Assembly: GCA_964030475.1 (NCBI GenBank)
Contig: CAXIPT010000032.1
Span: 34,043 to 98,042 of the forward strand
DNA from: Tethya wilhelma
Lineage: Eukaryota > Porifera > Demospongiae > Tethyida > Tethyidae
Reading direction: 5' to 3'
DNA length: 64,000 nucleotides
Position numbers and translations under genes: made by a program. The first letter of the stretch is position 1. Each line of letters begins with the position of its first letter. This document shows positions 1 to 11,879 of the stretch, one piece after another. A model generated the notes under the pieces. That model ran no database searches. It had not been told where the DNA came from and was given only the letters and a program-made list of their open reading frames with translations.

Positions 1-168
1 GTGCCAGAAAGCGTTACAGAAAGGGGGTGGGGCTGGATGTTTGCACAACCTGGAGTAGATTTTCACGAGCAGTCTAATGGTAATAGTCTCGAAGCAGCAA
101 CGCCCACAGGCAAGTCAGAATAGCGTCCGATAATTGATGGTGTCTGAGCATTGATCGCTTACTCTACC
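1..168 (+). repeat. Interspersed repeat with exon-like open frame, copy 1
   Basis: This segment recurs almost unchanged at 37183-37350 in the same orientation. Homology stops abruptly at about 168. The plus strand is open in one frame for the first 110 bases or so, reading from VPESVTERGWGW to SLEAATPT, and ends at a GC-type donor (ACAG/gcaagt). The other copy has a canonical GT donor there. The segment may be a captured exon or the end of a transposable element. The function is unknown. Confidence 0.6.
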
Positions 169-238
169 TATATTATAACCCAATAGTTGTTTGTAAATAA
201 AACATGTTTACTTTCAGTATGATAGTAGCTATAGATAC

Positions 239-911
239 CTGTTGTTTTTGTTTTAATTTTTGTTTGAATACGAGCATTTTTCTTCTCTGGGACTATGTGG
301 ACCTGAGTCTCAACATCTTGCATTGACGGCATCGAAGGTGACTTACTAGGCTCCTTATCATCAGCATCAGATTGAAGCAACTCATTTACAATCTATTGGT
401 ATTATAAACAAATTTATATAAATGTTATCTGAGTTATAGTCATTTGGTATCAGCGGTATTGAATACTTACCCTGATTCTTTCTCTCTTCTCAAAAGCCAT
501 TCTCTTCGTTGGAGGACCAGCTGTACCACTAGCAACTGATGTACTATCAGGTGCTCTTTTGCGACCACTACTGGTCACTGTGACTTGTTCTTGCAGACTG
601 GGTTTTACAGGCCCTGATTTAGTCTTAGAAGATGTATGTCTCACAAATATTGTGGGTACAGCACCTTCTTTCAATCTTTTCCTCTTTTGTAGACCCAGTT
701 GTCCAGCAATAATGGAATCCACCTCAAAACAGTCCTGCTCAAAGTGATCACTACACAAGAAACTGTTTTCAGTAGCCTTCCATTGGTCTCTTGTCCTCTG
801 AACTTGCTTTTCCCAATTGAGCCTGAGTTCAGGGTCTCTAGGGAATTTATGCAAACTCACAGTGTCACTGTGAGTGTTAGAGCACCCAGCAGCAACACAG
901 CGTCTGACCAT
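239..911 (-). CDS. THAP domain protein, 5' two exons (3' part not found)
   Basis: Exon 1 (911 to 471) begins at an ATG giving MVRRCVAAGCSN, the usual start of a THAP zinc finger. The C2CH ligands are visible: the first Cys pair, then CSDHF. The central Trp (LNWEKQV) and the closing AVPTIF signature are also present. THAP domains are C2CH zinc-dependent DNA-binding modules, found in transcription regulators and at the N terminus of P-element-type transposases. A basic Ser/Thr-rich linker follows to a GTAAGT donor. Exon 2 (380 to 239) is in phase and encodes an acidic then Lys-rich stretch (LLQSDADDKEPSK to KTKTT), ending at a GTATCT donor. No later exon is recognised before the window edge. 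It could be a host gene or the front of a P-like transposase. Confidence 0.85.
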
Positions 912-1144
912 GACTAGCTGACTAGCTACGACCACGCGGTTCTCACTCTGACGTCACGCAAAACGCCCCGCCCACTCAGGATGTGCAGTGCAATGCTGTT
1001 GCTTGAGCACAAAACAGCAACCGTTTTTGCAGGCAAAAAATTTTTTTTGATTTTTTTGAGCTTTAGATATGAAATCAGCACTCTTAGTAGACCATTTTAA
1101 CGTAAAAAAATGAGATAAAATTTTTACTCACAAGCCTCCCTTTA
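912..1144. other. Probable THAP promoter side, no gene seen
   Basis: This is the short interval upstream of the THAP start codon. It holds a TGACGTCA (CRE-like) palindrome at about 949-956, then AT-rich sequence. No coding is seen. Confidence 0.4.
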
Positions 1145-1269
1145 AATGCAGCCCATACAGGAAGAATTCTGCACACACTCTAATAGCCATTTCATCTTGT
1201 TTGCGTTCTTTTTACAATTTAGCCATTCCTGTGTCTCATTACATTTCCAATGTTTTTTTTATACTTGTT
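1145..1269. mobile_element. MITE family A, half copy
   Basis: This is the right half of the palindromic family A. It contains the diagnostic pieces ACACTCTAA, GCCATT, CTTGTTTGC, TTAGCCATTCCTGTGTC and TTACATTTCCAATG, ending TACTTGT. The left arm is absent. Confidence 0.75.
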
Positions 1270-1405
1270 ATAATAAAGTTTAATTCTGGAATCAGGAAGG
1301 GAATAGTTAATGCATGGCATGCAGTGTATATAGGAGGCAGCAGACATAATATTAAAGGTTAATGTTATTCAATAAAGATAATCATCATGATATCCTTATT
1401 ACTGT

Positions 1406-1672
1406 ACAAGAATAAAAAACATTGAAATGTAATGAGACACAGGAATGGCCAAATCATAAAAAAGAAAGCAAACAAGTGGAATGGCTGTTAGAGTGTGAAA
1501 AGAATCCTTCTATGGGCTGCATGTAATAGTCTTTTTACTGTGTCAAGTCCTTCATTTCGCCCACAGGAAGAATTCTTTTCACACTCTAACAGCCATTCCA
1601 CTTGTTTGCTTTCTTTTTTATGATTTGGCCATTCCTGTGTCTCTTTACATTTCAATGTTTTTTATTCTTGTT
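1406..1672. mobile_element. MITE family A, full foldback copy
   Basis: The two arms are reverse complements. The left arm reads ACAAG, AAAAAACATTG, AATGTAATGAGACACAGG, AATGGCCAAATC; the right arm mirrors it and ends ATTCTTGT. No ORF lies inside. At least ten further full or partial copies of the family occur in the window. Confidence 0.85.
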
Positions 1673-1944
1673 TGTTTTAATTTTTTCACAATTCTATCAA
1701 TGAGTTTGTGCCTTGTGTATCAGAGTGTGTGTCCGACTGAATGCTGAAATGTGTGCAGATGGTATGCTAGCTTCAACTGAATTTGCAGGACCTGGGATCA
1801 CTGCAGGTGGAGTAGTGGCATCACAAATCTTTGTTGCCTTCAGTGCTAAATTGCTTATTCAATAGTAGCAAGATAGTTATTGAAGAAAGGTAGAGTTCAG
1901 CCAGAGCTCTGGAGTTCAGCACTAGTCAGGTAAGCTGTGAATTC

Positions 1945-2432
1945 CAAATAACGCACACTTGTCTATGTGGAAAGGGTCGCCAACTTGAATTCCCCAGTAT
2001 TTATGAATAATGCATGAGTTTAGAAATTAATGACGGCCATATGGAGAAGGCGCTTTCTGTCTTGTATCTAGCGACTGGACGAGAGACATTAAAAACTGAT
2101 GGCAAAAGCGACTGAAGACAAAGATACCAAGTTTATTCGTTCAAGAATCAGCTTCTGAAAGCGAGCGATCTCTGAGAAAAGCCTTGCCAACGTAGAAGAA
2201 GAAGAAGAAGATGGAGAAAATTGAAGGTTTGGCATAGTATAGTTTGGTACTTTAGCGATGGTTTTAGGCCATGTTTTTAGGCTTGTTAGAAAGAGAATGA
2301 GCTAAATAGCAGCTTGAGAAGCCTTTTAGTGCCAAGCGCCCAGTTTTTGCAGAGTTATTCGCGTGAATATTTGTATTGCGCTAATGGGACATCCGTGCCA
2401 TTCCTGTGTACCCAGTACTACCGTACTGGGAA
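1945..2432 (+). repeat. Interspersed repeat B, copy 1
   Basis: This is a 0.5-kb repeat starting TCCAAATAACGCACACTT and ending CCAGTACTACCGTACTGGG. It contains TTCAAGAATCAGCTTCTGA and a GAAGAAGAAGAAG run. It recurs on both strands near 29.1, 29.9, 34.5, 36.7, 40.5, 41.9, 48.4 and 52.3 kb, often next to a family A MITE. No coding capacity is seen, so it is probably a non-autonomous element. Confidence 0.8.
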
Positions 2433-2761
2433 TACCTTTTGTTGAGGTAGGGTTTGATACTGTGGTTCATCATAATAATCATTGCTTGTTGGTTGATTAG
2501 CCTTCAAGTTCCTGTTGCTCCTAGTGATTGATTCTTCTTTCTCTATCTATATAATTATGGATGTTGTTAAAGAGCTAGTTGTTTGTTTATTATATGCATA
2601 ATGTGATTAATATTTATGGTGTTATTGTAACAGTAACGCTGTAACTGAACTGTATAAAAAGTTGTGAAAGCAATCATAGATTTATAATTATTATTTGAAA
2701 TTTCAATTCATGACATATACAGTATATAAATTTTAATAATAATATTGTTTTACCAGTGTAT
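2433..2761. other. AT-rich, no gene seen
   Basis: This is an AT-rich interval between repeat B and the start of the large inverted duplication. No frame, repeat or RNA signal could be supported. Confidence 0.5.
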
Positions 2762-2961
2762 CTAATTGTTCTGCTTTGTCAGTGGTAGAGGACAACAGAG
2801 GGGTATCTTGCTGTGAATTTGAATGGGGTTTATGCTATAATTATGTTAAAGCAAGGAGACTCAGTGTGGCAAGTGAAGCGAGCCATGCTCCTAGTATTAT
2901 ATAATTGTTATAGTTTAAACTATTATATTTAACACAATGTATATCATTTCATTAGCCTCGT

Positions 2962-3586
2962 GAACCAGTCCCTCCCTGCTATGCTTAGCGCTTATTGCTA
3001 AGCACGGGGAGGGCCTGGTCTCCAAAATCACGTGAGTGACATCAAGGGTAGAACCGTGGTAGAACTGTGATTTGCATATGTGGGCAGATCGAGTAAGAAA
3101 GTGTAGCCCTGCCCACGCAACTCACAGCACAAGCCAAGAGAGATCAATGACAAGCTTGTTTAAAGTGTATAAATGTAAGTACAGTACAAACTTACTTGTA
3201 ATAGCTGTGATTAGTATCTGTACCTGCCTTTTGCTCTTGTTGGAGCGCTGGCTTTCCTATGCATGTTGTACACGCAAATACGCGAGTAGTCTGTGACAGA
3301 ATTTTTCCTGGCCATAGAAGGTTCACAAAATAAGCCTAACTAAGCTAAAACAAGCTAAATTCAAAGACTTAGAACACAAGCGCTACGTTTCTAAACTGTC
3401 TGCAAAATTTATTTTGCCTGGACTCGTGAGCGCTTTTAGCGCTAGCTAATTTTGAGTGGGTGGATAAACCACCGAACAGCTTTTTGCCCACGCGCTCTTT
3501 TTGTGATGTAACTCACGTGATTTTGGAGACCAGGCCCTCCCCGCGCTTAGCAATAAGCGCTAAGCATAGCGGGGAGGGACTGGTTC
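2962..3586. mobile_element. TIR element G
   Basis: Terminal inverted repeats of about 85 bp (GAACCAGTCCCTCCC..., ending at CACGTGA) bound a 625-bp element. Each TIR itself folds through the pair TTAGCGCTTATTGCTAAGC. A short 74-codon frame at 3072 has no recognisable domain. The element is present again at 16632-17256 only because it lies in the duplicated contig end. Confidence 0.75.
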
Positions 3587-3599
3587 ATACAGAAGCCGG

Positions 3600-4050
3600 A
3601 TAGGGCCCTTCCCACTTCTTACTTCTGACTTCTCTGTTCTCTGTTATCTCTTCCCACTTCCCTGTTCTCTGTTATCTCCCGGCCGGGCTGCTATCTGTTT
3701 TTCAGTAATCACCGCTGACTTTGTAGAACTGAGCTAAAATCAGGGTCATGCAAAGGTTGTACATTCAATTATAATTAGAATCTACCCTCATTTCTCCGAG
3801 GCTGTTTCCTGTTCTCACTTCCCACTTCTCTGTTCTCACTTCTCACTTCCCTGTTCCCTATTTTCACTCCCACTTCTCTGTTCTCTGTTCTCTCTTCCCT
3901 GTTCCCTGTTCTCACTTCCCGGCCACTTCTCTGTTCTTTGTTCTTACTTCTCACTTCCCTGTTTCCTATTATCACTTCCCACTTCTCTGTTCCCTATTCT
4001 CACTTCCACTTCCCTATTCTCATTTTTCTGTTCTCGTCCTTGCTTCCCAC
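3600..4050. repeat. Polypyrimidine minisatellite
   Basis: Two blocks (about 3606-3685 and 3790-4050) are built of imperfect units around CACTTCCCTGTTCTC, 14-16 bases each. The purine strand reads as a spurious Glu/Arg/Asn-rich frame. The mirror copy lies at about 16168-16618. Confidence 0.75.
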
Positions 4051-4906
4051 CTTACTAGCTATTTTTAATTGTCAGTATTTTTATATTCATATTAATTTTA
4101 GTGTTCAATTTTTATTGTCACTTGCCTTAGTGTAGGTAGCCAGCCCATAATATTATTATAATAAAACATACATAAAAGTGCATGCCCCATGCATCTGAGT
4201 TATATAGCTAGTTTTCTATATAGTTTTGCAATTGCTATATATATTTGTAGTGAGGAGGCTTTCTCAACTCTGAGTCATTGTTGTGTATATTACATGTATT
4301 ATAATATGTGCATGACATTGTGTTACAATTAAGTAAGAGTATATCACTACATTATAGTACCACTCTCAGAGTGGCTGGTCCTCTCTTAATTCTTGTAGGC
4401 ACAAATTTAATGCACCCCTCATTTCTCTGCATGGTTTTTAATGCAGAATCAAGGTAATCAAAGTCAAATGAACTCTCTAATACTGCAGCAATATTGGTGA
4501 GCAGCAGCTCAGGCCAGACAGTGTAACTTTTATGATATTAATCTTACTGAATGCACATATTTATTATTATATTATCATCAAAGTCTCTATAATAGCTATT
4601 GAGACACAATGGCATGCGAAATGTCTAATGTCAGTTTAATTGCTACTGATTTGTATCTAATTATGAGTGTTGAGTGGAGTCTAACTATGTCTTTGTTTGA
4701 AGTATTGTCACAATGTGCCTGGGATCAAGTATTGCAACCTATCCAAAAATAGTTGCATAATAATAATAATAGTAAAAATTTCAAAAAAATAAGTAGTGTA
4801 GGAATGGGCAGTGCGATAAAAAGTATTGGAACAAGGCATTGTCTCAATTTCGGCACATGACTACTTCATTTTTCATTTTTATTCTTGATCCTTCATATGG
4901 ATGTTN

Positions 4907-5906
4907 ATTGCTGCAATCGTAGTGGCAGTGATTTTGCCATTATGCCCTTCATCATGGTCTCTGTTGTGTATCAGCCGTTGATTTTATAATCAAAATGTTT
5001 GATCTCAAATGATTGTTTGTAACAACACTTCATGCATGCAAAAATGTATTCATTAATTCTGGCATTCGATTGTTCATGCAGGATTGAAGTATTATGTCTT
5101 TGTGTTCATGTGTTGTGAAGTGATAATTTGAAATAATAATTTTGCAAGTTAATTTGAACAGTAAATATAAACCGCATGCGAGACCAAGTACATAATTGTG
5201 CATAATGATCATGACAATTACTAAATCTTAAGCTTCCATGTGGTATGTAAGACCTATGTATAACTGCAACGCCTTTTCAACATTTCGAGGTGAAGGTAAA
5301 TTCTCCTCACGCATTATTACTTCGGCAGCATCAATGAACTCAGCTGACACTACTGCAACAGTAGTTGTATAGCAGTCAAGAAAATGAATATCTTGTGGAT
5401 CTACCTCACAAAGGCCATTTCTGTATCCTGTTGATTTTCATAATGATAATGATTACAATAATCCACCATGTTATATATACTAGAAACTGGTTTGCACAAA
5501 TTATACCATGAGCTTCAGGCATGAAGAAAAGGTGATCAGGGATACCATGAATAGAGATCGTGATTTGTGATCAGGTGAGTATTCCACTCATGTGCCTGTC
5601 TGTTAAGATCAACTTGTACTAGTTCCATGAAGCAGAATCGCAAGCAGTCACTATGCATGCATATGCATAACATGATTTAATTATGCAAACATGCACCATT
5701 GCATGTACTAAATGACTTACATGTGGATGTAATTTATTTCACTGAATAATCCAGCATCTTGTAATGTCTATATATATAATAATAAGAGAGTTGAACTGGT
5801 AAAGGTCATCGTTTACACTTATATTACCATAAATGTATATATACCTATTAACAATGTGCATGAATTCACGCAGATATGCATATTATGCCAGTTATATAGA
5901 CACACA
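4907..5906. repeat. Inverted duplicate of 7199-8198 (contig overlap)
   Basis: This is exactly 1,000 bp and the reverse complement of 7199-8198. Each copy begins directly after an N (4906 and 7198). It contains the last exons of the integrase-like gene below, so those exons appear twice in opposite orientation. Confidence 0.85.
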
Positions 5907-6870
5907 ATAAGAATATTCTGCAAGCAATCAAGAATAATAATAATACCTTGAATAACGATATCCACCATTGAACACACGATTTCTTAAGGTAGCTCCACCA
6001 TGCTTCAATACGCTGTAGTAAAAAATGCATGCATATTATATTATATAATAATTTTTATATATATATATATACTCGTACACACTATAATTATAACTTAGTG
6101 CATGTACCTGATTAGATACAGACTTTCCATATCAAAAACTTTTGACATCAGCAAATGCATCATGGTGATCTCTTCTAAGGAAAGGTTGAAAATAAGCTAA
6201 CACAGAATTTTCAGTTCCACAATCAGCACGAAGGATACGTGGAACTCCTATGATAAAATAATTGTACATAACAATACATCCATGCATGATCATTATCCAT
6301 ACATTAGTATGTTGCATACCTCCTACTGATCTCACACACTTCAAATAATAACTAGCTATAACTTTAGGGTCACCCCAGCTTCTAACCACATAATGCGTCT
6401 AGAAAAACTGTAAGTGCATACATAGAACAACAGTATTATACTAAAAGTAGTTCAGGTATAGAATTGTTTACATGCAAACACATACCCATCAATGTAGCCA
6501 TGAATAGAAATACCAAATTGTTTCAATTTATTAAATCCATCTATCTGCCATAAGTAATTAGCTCATGCAATTGCAGGATATAATAATTATACTATAGCGA
6601 TATTTAGTTACTGTCAATAAGTACCTTCACATTGTATGATCGTCGTTGCAATCTATGCCTCCTCCTCATCTGTGTGTCAACTGGGGACAGAGTAGCTAAG
6701 ATGGTCATAACAGTATCCCTATAATTATAATAATGGCTATCTATTTTAAATGTGTCATGGACATAAATAATATTTATTCTAACCTTCCTACAGCAATACC
6801 ATACTTTTGTTTCAGCCTGTGCCACATGGCCCGATAGCCCAAGAGACTTCCTGGGCCTCTTAACTCTCGC
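5228..6870 (-). pseudogene. Integrase-core domain (DDE) gene, multi-exon, decayed
   Basis: Exons in order carry these motifs: LGYRAMWHRLKQKYGIAVGR; DTVMTILATLSPVD; DGFNKLKQFGISIHGYIDG (first catalytic Asp region); YYLKCVRSVGG; VPRILRADCGTENSVLAYFQ (second Asp, in ADCGTEN); YGKSVSNQ; then RIEAWWSYLKKS (catalytic Glu) and WWISLFK. The C-terminal part has GIPDHLFFMPEAH and ends LGLTYHMEA-like at 5228. The layout matches the animal integrase-core family related to retroviral and Ginger-type integrases, often annotated only as 'integrase core domain'. Damage is visible: a TGA replaces the Arg codon between VKSF and YGKS (near 6130), and frames shift at the exon after the first Asp and before GIPDH. 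It is probably a dead copy. Confidence 0.8.
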
Positions 6871-7197
6871 TAATTAATTTTAGGTAAGCAATATTAACAG
6901 TAAGTTTTCAAAACTGGTATAATTATTATAACAAAGTTTGGTGCACATGTACACAGACATCATGTGCAACGTTATTTATGGTGTGTTTTTGATGTCAAAA
7001 TTAGGGGTAGTGTGATTATAGGGTAATTCCATGCCAAATCAAACGAAAAAATGAGCACCCTCACAGAATTCAACAAAACTTGAGGTATACATACCTTACC
7101 ACAAGTTATTAAACCACACCTAATTTGGGTATCATATGTTGTATGGTTTCTCACTTATAAGCCTCTGAAATTGACCATTTTTCAATGATGTTGACCC
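6871..7197. other. No gene seen; contig end
   Basis: This is non-coding sequence running into the N at 7198. The end is cut by the contig break. Confidence 0.5.
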
Positions 7198-7198
7198 N

Positions 7199-8198
7199 TG
7201 TGTGTCTATATAACTGGCATAATATGCATATCTGTGTGAATTCATGCACATTGTTAATAGGTATATATACATTTATGGTAATATAAGTGTAAACGATGAC
7301 CTTTACCAGTTCAACTCTCTTATTATTATATATATAGACATTACAAGATGCTGGATTATTCAGTGAAATAAATTACATCCACATGTAAGTCATTTAGTAC
7401 ATGCAATGGTGCATGTTTGCATAATTAAATCATGTTATGCATATGCATGCATAGTGACTGCTTGCGATTCTGCTTCATGGAACTAGTACAAGTTGATCTT
7501 AACAGACAGGCACATGAGTGGAATACTCACCTGATCACAAATCACGATCTCTATTCATGGTATCCCTGATCACCTTTTCTTCATGCCTGAAGCTCATGGT
7601 ATAATTTGTGCAAACCAGTTTCTAGTATATATAACATGGTGGATTATTGTAATCATTATCATTATGAAAATCAACAGGATACAGAAATGGCCTTTGTGAG
7701 GTAGATCCACAAGATATTCATTTTCTTGACTGCTATACAACTACTGTTGCAGTAGTGTCAGCTGAGTTCATTGATGCTGCCGAAGTAATAATGCGTGAGG
7801 AGAATTTACCTTCACCTCGAAATGTTGAAAAGGCGTTGCAGTTATACATAGGTCTTACATACCACATGGAAGCTTAAGATTTAGTAATTGTCATGATCAT
7901 TATGCACAATTATGTACTTGGTCTCGCATGCGGTTTATATTTACTGTTCAAATTAACTTGCAAAATTATTATTTCAAATTATCACTTCACAACACATGAA
8001 CACAAAGACATAATACTTCAATCCTGCATGAACAATCGAATGCCAGAATTAATGAATACATTTTTGCATGCATGAAGTGTTGTTACAAACAATCATTTGA
8101 GATCAAACATTTTGATTATAAAATCAACGGCTGATACACAACAGAGACCATGATGAAGGGCATAATGGCAAAATCACTGCCACTACGATTGCAGCAAT
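7199..8198 (+). repeat. Inverted duplicate of 4907-5906, with 3' exons of the integrase-like gene
   Basis: The plus strand carries the same terminal exons (GIPDHLFFMPEAH, then GYRNGLCEVDPQDIHFLDCY to the stop near 7877). They start abruptly at the N with no upstream exons. This is a second assembly of the same locus end, not an independent gene. Confidence 0.8.
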
Positions 8199-8309
8199 GA
8201 ACTTAAGAAAGAAAAGTGATATATATGGGTTGCAGTTGTAGTGAACAAAAGAAAACAAGATTGATATTATACAGCAGCATCAACAGTTCAACTTGAAACA
8301 CCTCTTTAT

Positions 8310-11300
8310 CTATGCATCAGCAAGTAGAGTAACCAGTTCCATAATTACTTGGGAACACTGAGGCCTCTCACTAGCATCACAACGCACACATTTTTTTGCC
8401 AACTCAGCAACCCCACTGGATTGAATGTGTGCAGTTGGAGGCACCTCGTTCTCTACTGTCGTTTTATAAGTAATCTGATGCGGGAGGAGTCCCTCCCACA
8501 GTGACCTCCCACCAAAGAGCTCAATCATTACACACCCCATGGCGTATATATCACATCTCTCGCTTACACTCTCTGCCTTCAACTGCTCCGGAGCAATAAA
8601 TCCTGGCGTTCCCCCTTTCAGGGTCCTGCTCCCTGGAACAGTTGAGCTCATTGTCTTAGTTAACCCGAAATCTGCCACTCAGGTGGGTTAAGGAAAGACA
8701 ACCTCATTAACTTCCTTAATATGCGTAATCAACATATCTTAAAAACCAATTATGCTATCACTATGGTAACGCACTGCAACATTCTTTTATGTGTTCTTAA
8801 CATGCATGTCCAATCATGTGACCAATCATCATTAGCATTTCATGAATAATTAATTAGGCGGTGGCCTGTGCTGTTGCTATGGTAACCAAACTTTGTCAAC
8901 GGTATCGCCTCAACTAATACTAAAGTTTCACATCTTCAAAGTTCAAAAATTTTGTTTCCATGGTGAGAAATATTATTCTTTCCATTTAATGCACATCAGG
9001 TCTTAGCATATTTTGGGTTATTTCTCGCCATGGAAACGCAATTTCCAAAATTTGAAGATGTGAGTTTTTAGTATTAGTTGAGACGATATCACTGACAAAG
9101 TTTGGTTACCATAGCAACAGCACAGGCCACCGCCTAATTAATTATTCATGAAATGCTAATTATTCACTGATGATTGGTCACATGACTGATCTGATTGGAC
9201 ATGCATGTTAAGAACACATAAAAGAATGTTGCAGTGCATTACCATAGTGATTGCATAATTGGTTTTTAAGATATGTCGATTACGCATATTAAGGAAGTTA
9301 ATGAGGTTGTCTTTCCTTAACCCACCTGAGCAACCTTGTATGCATCGTGGGTATCTCAACCTAATGTAGCACAACAAACTTAATAATTATAATATTCATC
9401 ACACATTTCCAACATACCAAGATGTTAGCTGGCTTCACATCCAAGTGAATTAGTTGTGGAGTAAGGCCATGGAGATACAGGAGAGCCTGACTGGTTTGAG
9501 TTGCCACACAGAGTTTGTTGCAGTAAGAGAGCTATACATGCATGGATGTCAATTCATACGTATAAGTTGAAGGTTCCTATATACAAGCATACATTATCAT
9601 CACACCTTGGGTTGGCTTGGATCAAAGATGATAGCATTTAGGTTTTCTCCTCTAACCAGCTCTGTTATTACCATGACTGACTGTTCTCCAGATACAACCT
9701 CCAGCATCTTCAGCAGGTTGGGGTGGGCAACTTGTCTATAAAACATAGAATAAGTGCATGTCATGATGCATGTGAGCAAACACATGCTTGTTCACGTACC
9801 TCAGTACACTGACCTCCTTTTCAACAACACTTTGCTTATGAATGACCTTAGCTGCAACTATGCACCCCTTCCATACTGCTTTGTGTACAACACCATAACT
9901 GCCTCTCCCGATCACCTTAAGCAGTCTCACTGAAGTGACAAATAAATGCATCAATTCAGATAATTCAAAATAATGCACGTACCAACACAAGTACTCCTGC
10001 TCCCAACATGCTCCACATCAGCTAGAGTAAGCTTCCTTAGATCACTTGCAATGTCTAAGAATTATGTGAACCAGATTACGTATATAATATTATAATTAAA
10101 AGTAAATCCAAATACCAGTTGCCACTGGCTCGACACCTTCTTGTACATTCAACCTGTCTACAAACTGATCACCTATGATTATACAAAAACAAAGATTGTA
10201 CAATCCCGTGAATGCAGCTGTATTTGTGTGATTACATACCAGATGCTAAAAACTTCTTAGATAAAAAGGTTTTCCCATCAATGCAAACCCTACAGTAGTA
10301 CAACCCCGGAAAAGCGAAGTACAACACAGGGTACACCTCCTCTGTCATGGGTGTCTCATCTTTGTACCACTGGTAGTTGGCCTTCATGTGAAAACCCTAG
10401 GTGGCCATGCACACCGCAACACCAACCTTGTCCAGAGCAACCACATAGGCATCACTGTAAATCTCAGGTGCTGTACCTGAACGTTAATTGTCTAGTTGTA
10501 AGTTTTAATACAATAGTATGTCATGTGAACTAACCAGGTGGTGGCGTATCACACTGGAAGGTGCCATTCTCATGATCCAGACTATCCCAGACATGCACTG
10601 TACGTTCTACAAAATGTACAGACCACAGGTGGTATACTATTATTATGAGGTGATCACCACCAAAATAAGACTGTTTCAATAGGGGGTGCCTTCCTGAAAT
10701 GAGGGGTGCAATTTATGGAGAGGTATGTTTTTGTGGGAGGGGCATGTTTTTTTGGAGAGGTGCATTTTTATGGATGATATATTCTGATGGGTGTATTTTT
10801 TTGGGAGCTGCTGTTACATTGGGAGGTATATTCAGACTACAAGATATACATTTACTTGAGCCAGAGGGGTGTGTCCAATCAGGCACATGATTTGCATGTG
10901 ACCATCATGTGATACTGAGCTTGCTTTATATGAGTTTATGGTTGTCTAAGACAAATGTGATAATGAACATAATGATTATATGCAAACCTTTGGTCTCAAT
11001 CCCACTAAAGAAAAAACCCATTTTGCAGGGATTAGCAGTATACAACCTCTCCCTCCCTTCATCGTCTTCTGCATCGTCCTGGACCTGAACCAAAAGATCA
11101 ACGTCCACTCGCTGGTGGTAGGCTAGGAGGGTTTCTTGAGTGACATCCATAACAAAAGAATACTTCTCTCTGTATCGGCTCTTCGATGCTTTTATAAAAA
11201 GGACACTGAACCTATGTTCTGTTCACAATACGCAAATGTTTTTGTATTTTGTTTACTCCATAACATATTGTCCCTACCTGAACGTCTATGTTGAGAAGCA

Positions 11301-11870
11301 GTGCCTAGCCCAGGCCCCCCAGAACCAATACCAGAAGAGAGAGTAGCTGGCTGTGTTCCAATCTGTTGGCAACAATATTTCATTAATAAAACAATAATTG
11401 AAACAACTAAAGAGACTAACGAAGTCACGTGTTTCCTCCTTGAATGGGCTTTCTGGACTGCAAGCCTCAGTATCATCACTTACTGTTACATTATTATAAT
11501 GGGAAATATGATTTAAAAGTTGACAACAATATAAAACAAAGTCACCTTCGATTGCTTCAGATTGGACCAAATACAACTTGAGCTTTGATTGATAATGAAT
11601 GCCAGACACTCGAAGATAGTTTGCCACAGTCCAGTCAATCTCCTTTATAGAACCATCCTCCTGATGAAGTCTAATCTTTCCATTAGGACTCAGAGAAATT
11701 CCAGTGCCATCACTGATGAAAAAGTTGCAGCTGGTATCTGGTTCACTCTGAGGGAATACGACCATCCGGATTTTTTCCACAACTTTTTGGTAAGGCACAT
11801 CCTTGTGCAGAAACACCCTCTCTAAACCAAACTCCCGGTCCACCACTGGCTTTCCCTTTTTATAAACCAT
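8310..11870 (-). pseudogene. Ig-like / TKL-type protein kinase, about 13 exons, apparently broken
   Basis: Exon 1 (11870 to 11549) encodes an unrecognised globular domain (MVYKKGKPVVDREFGLERVF...). Small Ser/Gly-rich exons follow. An Ig-like domain spans exons near 10600 and 10480-10240, with Cys, the Trp of YQWYKDETPM and the closing PGLYYCRV. A linker and the kinase then follow: glycine loop IGRGSYGVV, AAKVIHK (ATP-binding Lys), catalytic loop HLDVKPANIL (non-RD, as Leu precedes Asp), ADFGLTK, IAPEQ and DIYAMGCVMIELF. This resembles TKL kinases of the RIPK/IRAK kind. Exon phases agree across the kinase part. Damage: an in-frame TAG at 10397-10399 inside the Ig domain, and a 653-bp element at 8678-9330 in the DFG exon. 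Frames around 11000-11220 are also uncertain because a 10-base difference from the copy at 20.6 kb shifts the frame. The stop codon is at 8310. No transmembrane segment was recognised. Confidence 0.8.
8678..9330. mobile_element. 653-bp foldback element inserted in the kinase DFG exon
   Basis: The element is a near-perfect palindrome. It starts CTCAGGTGGGTTAAGG and ends CCTTAACCCACCTGAG, with arms extending to an AT-rich centre near 9000. The dinucleotide CA flanks it on both sides (8676-8677 and 9331-9332), the likely target duplication. Removing the element and one CA restores an uninterrupted frame from the exon at 9331-9360 into the DFG exon. No superfamily is assigned. Confidence 0.85.
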
Positions 11871-11879
11871 TCTTCCAAG

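Larger units (their letters stand above)
2762..4905. repeat. Large inverted duplicate, arm 1 (contig overlap)
   Basis: This segment is the reverse complement of 15313-17456. Both arms are exactly 2,144 bp, and one substitution was seen by eye (within the GTCTCAAT context near 4840 and 15379). Both arms abut an N (4906 and 17457). That pattern fits two contigs sharing the same end, placed in opposite orientation, rather than a genomic palindrome. Confidence 0.85.

Noticed and set aside
3775..3975. A 66-residue Glu/Arg/Asn-rich protein (and its mirror at 16243-16443)
   Set aside because: It is the translation of the purine strand of a minisatellite.
7893..8075. A conserved 60-residue protein present twice (also 5030-5212)
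   Set aside because: Its identity reflects duplicated contig ends, and the frame lies downstream of the integrase-like stop codon with no domain.
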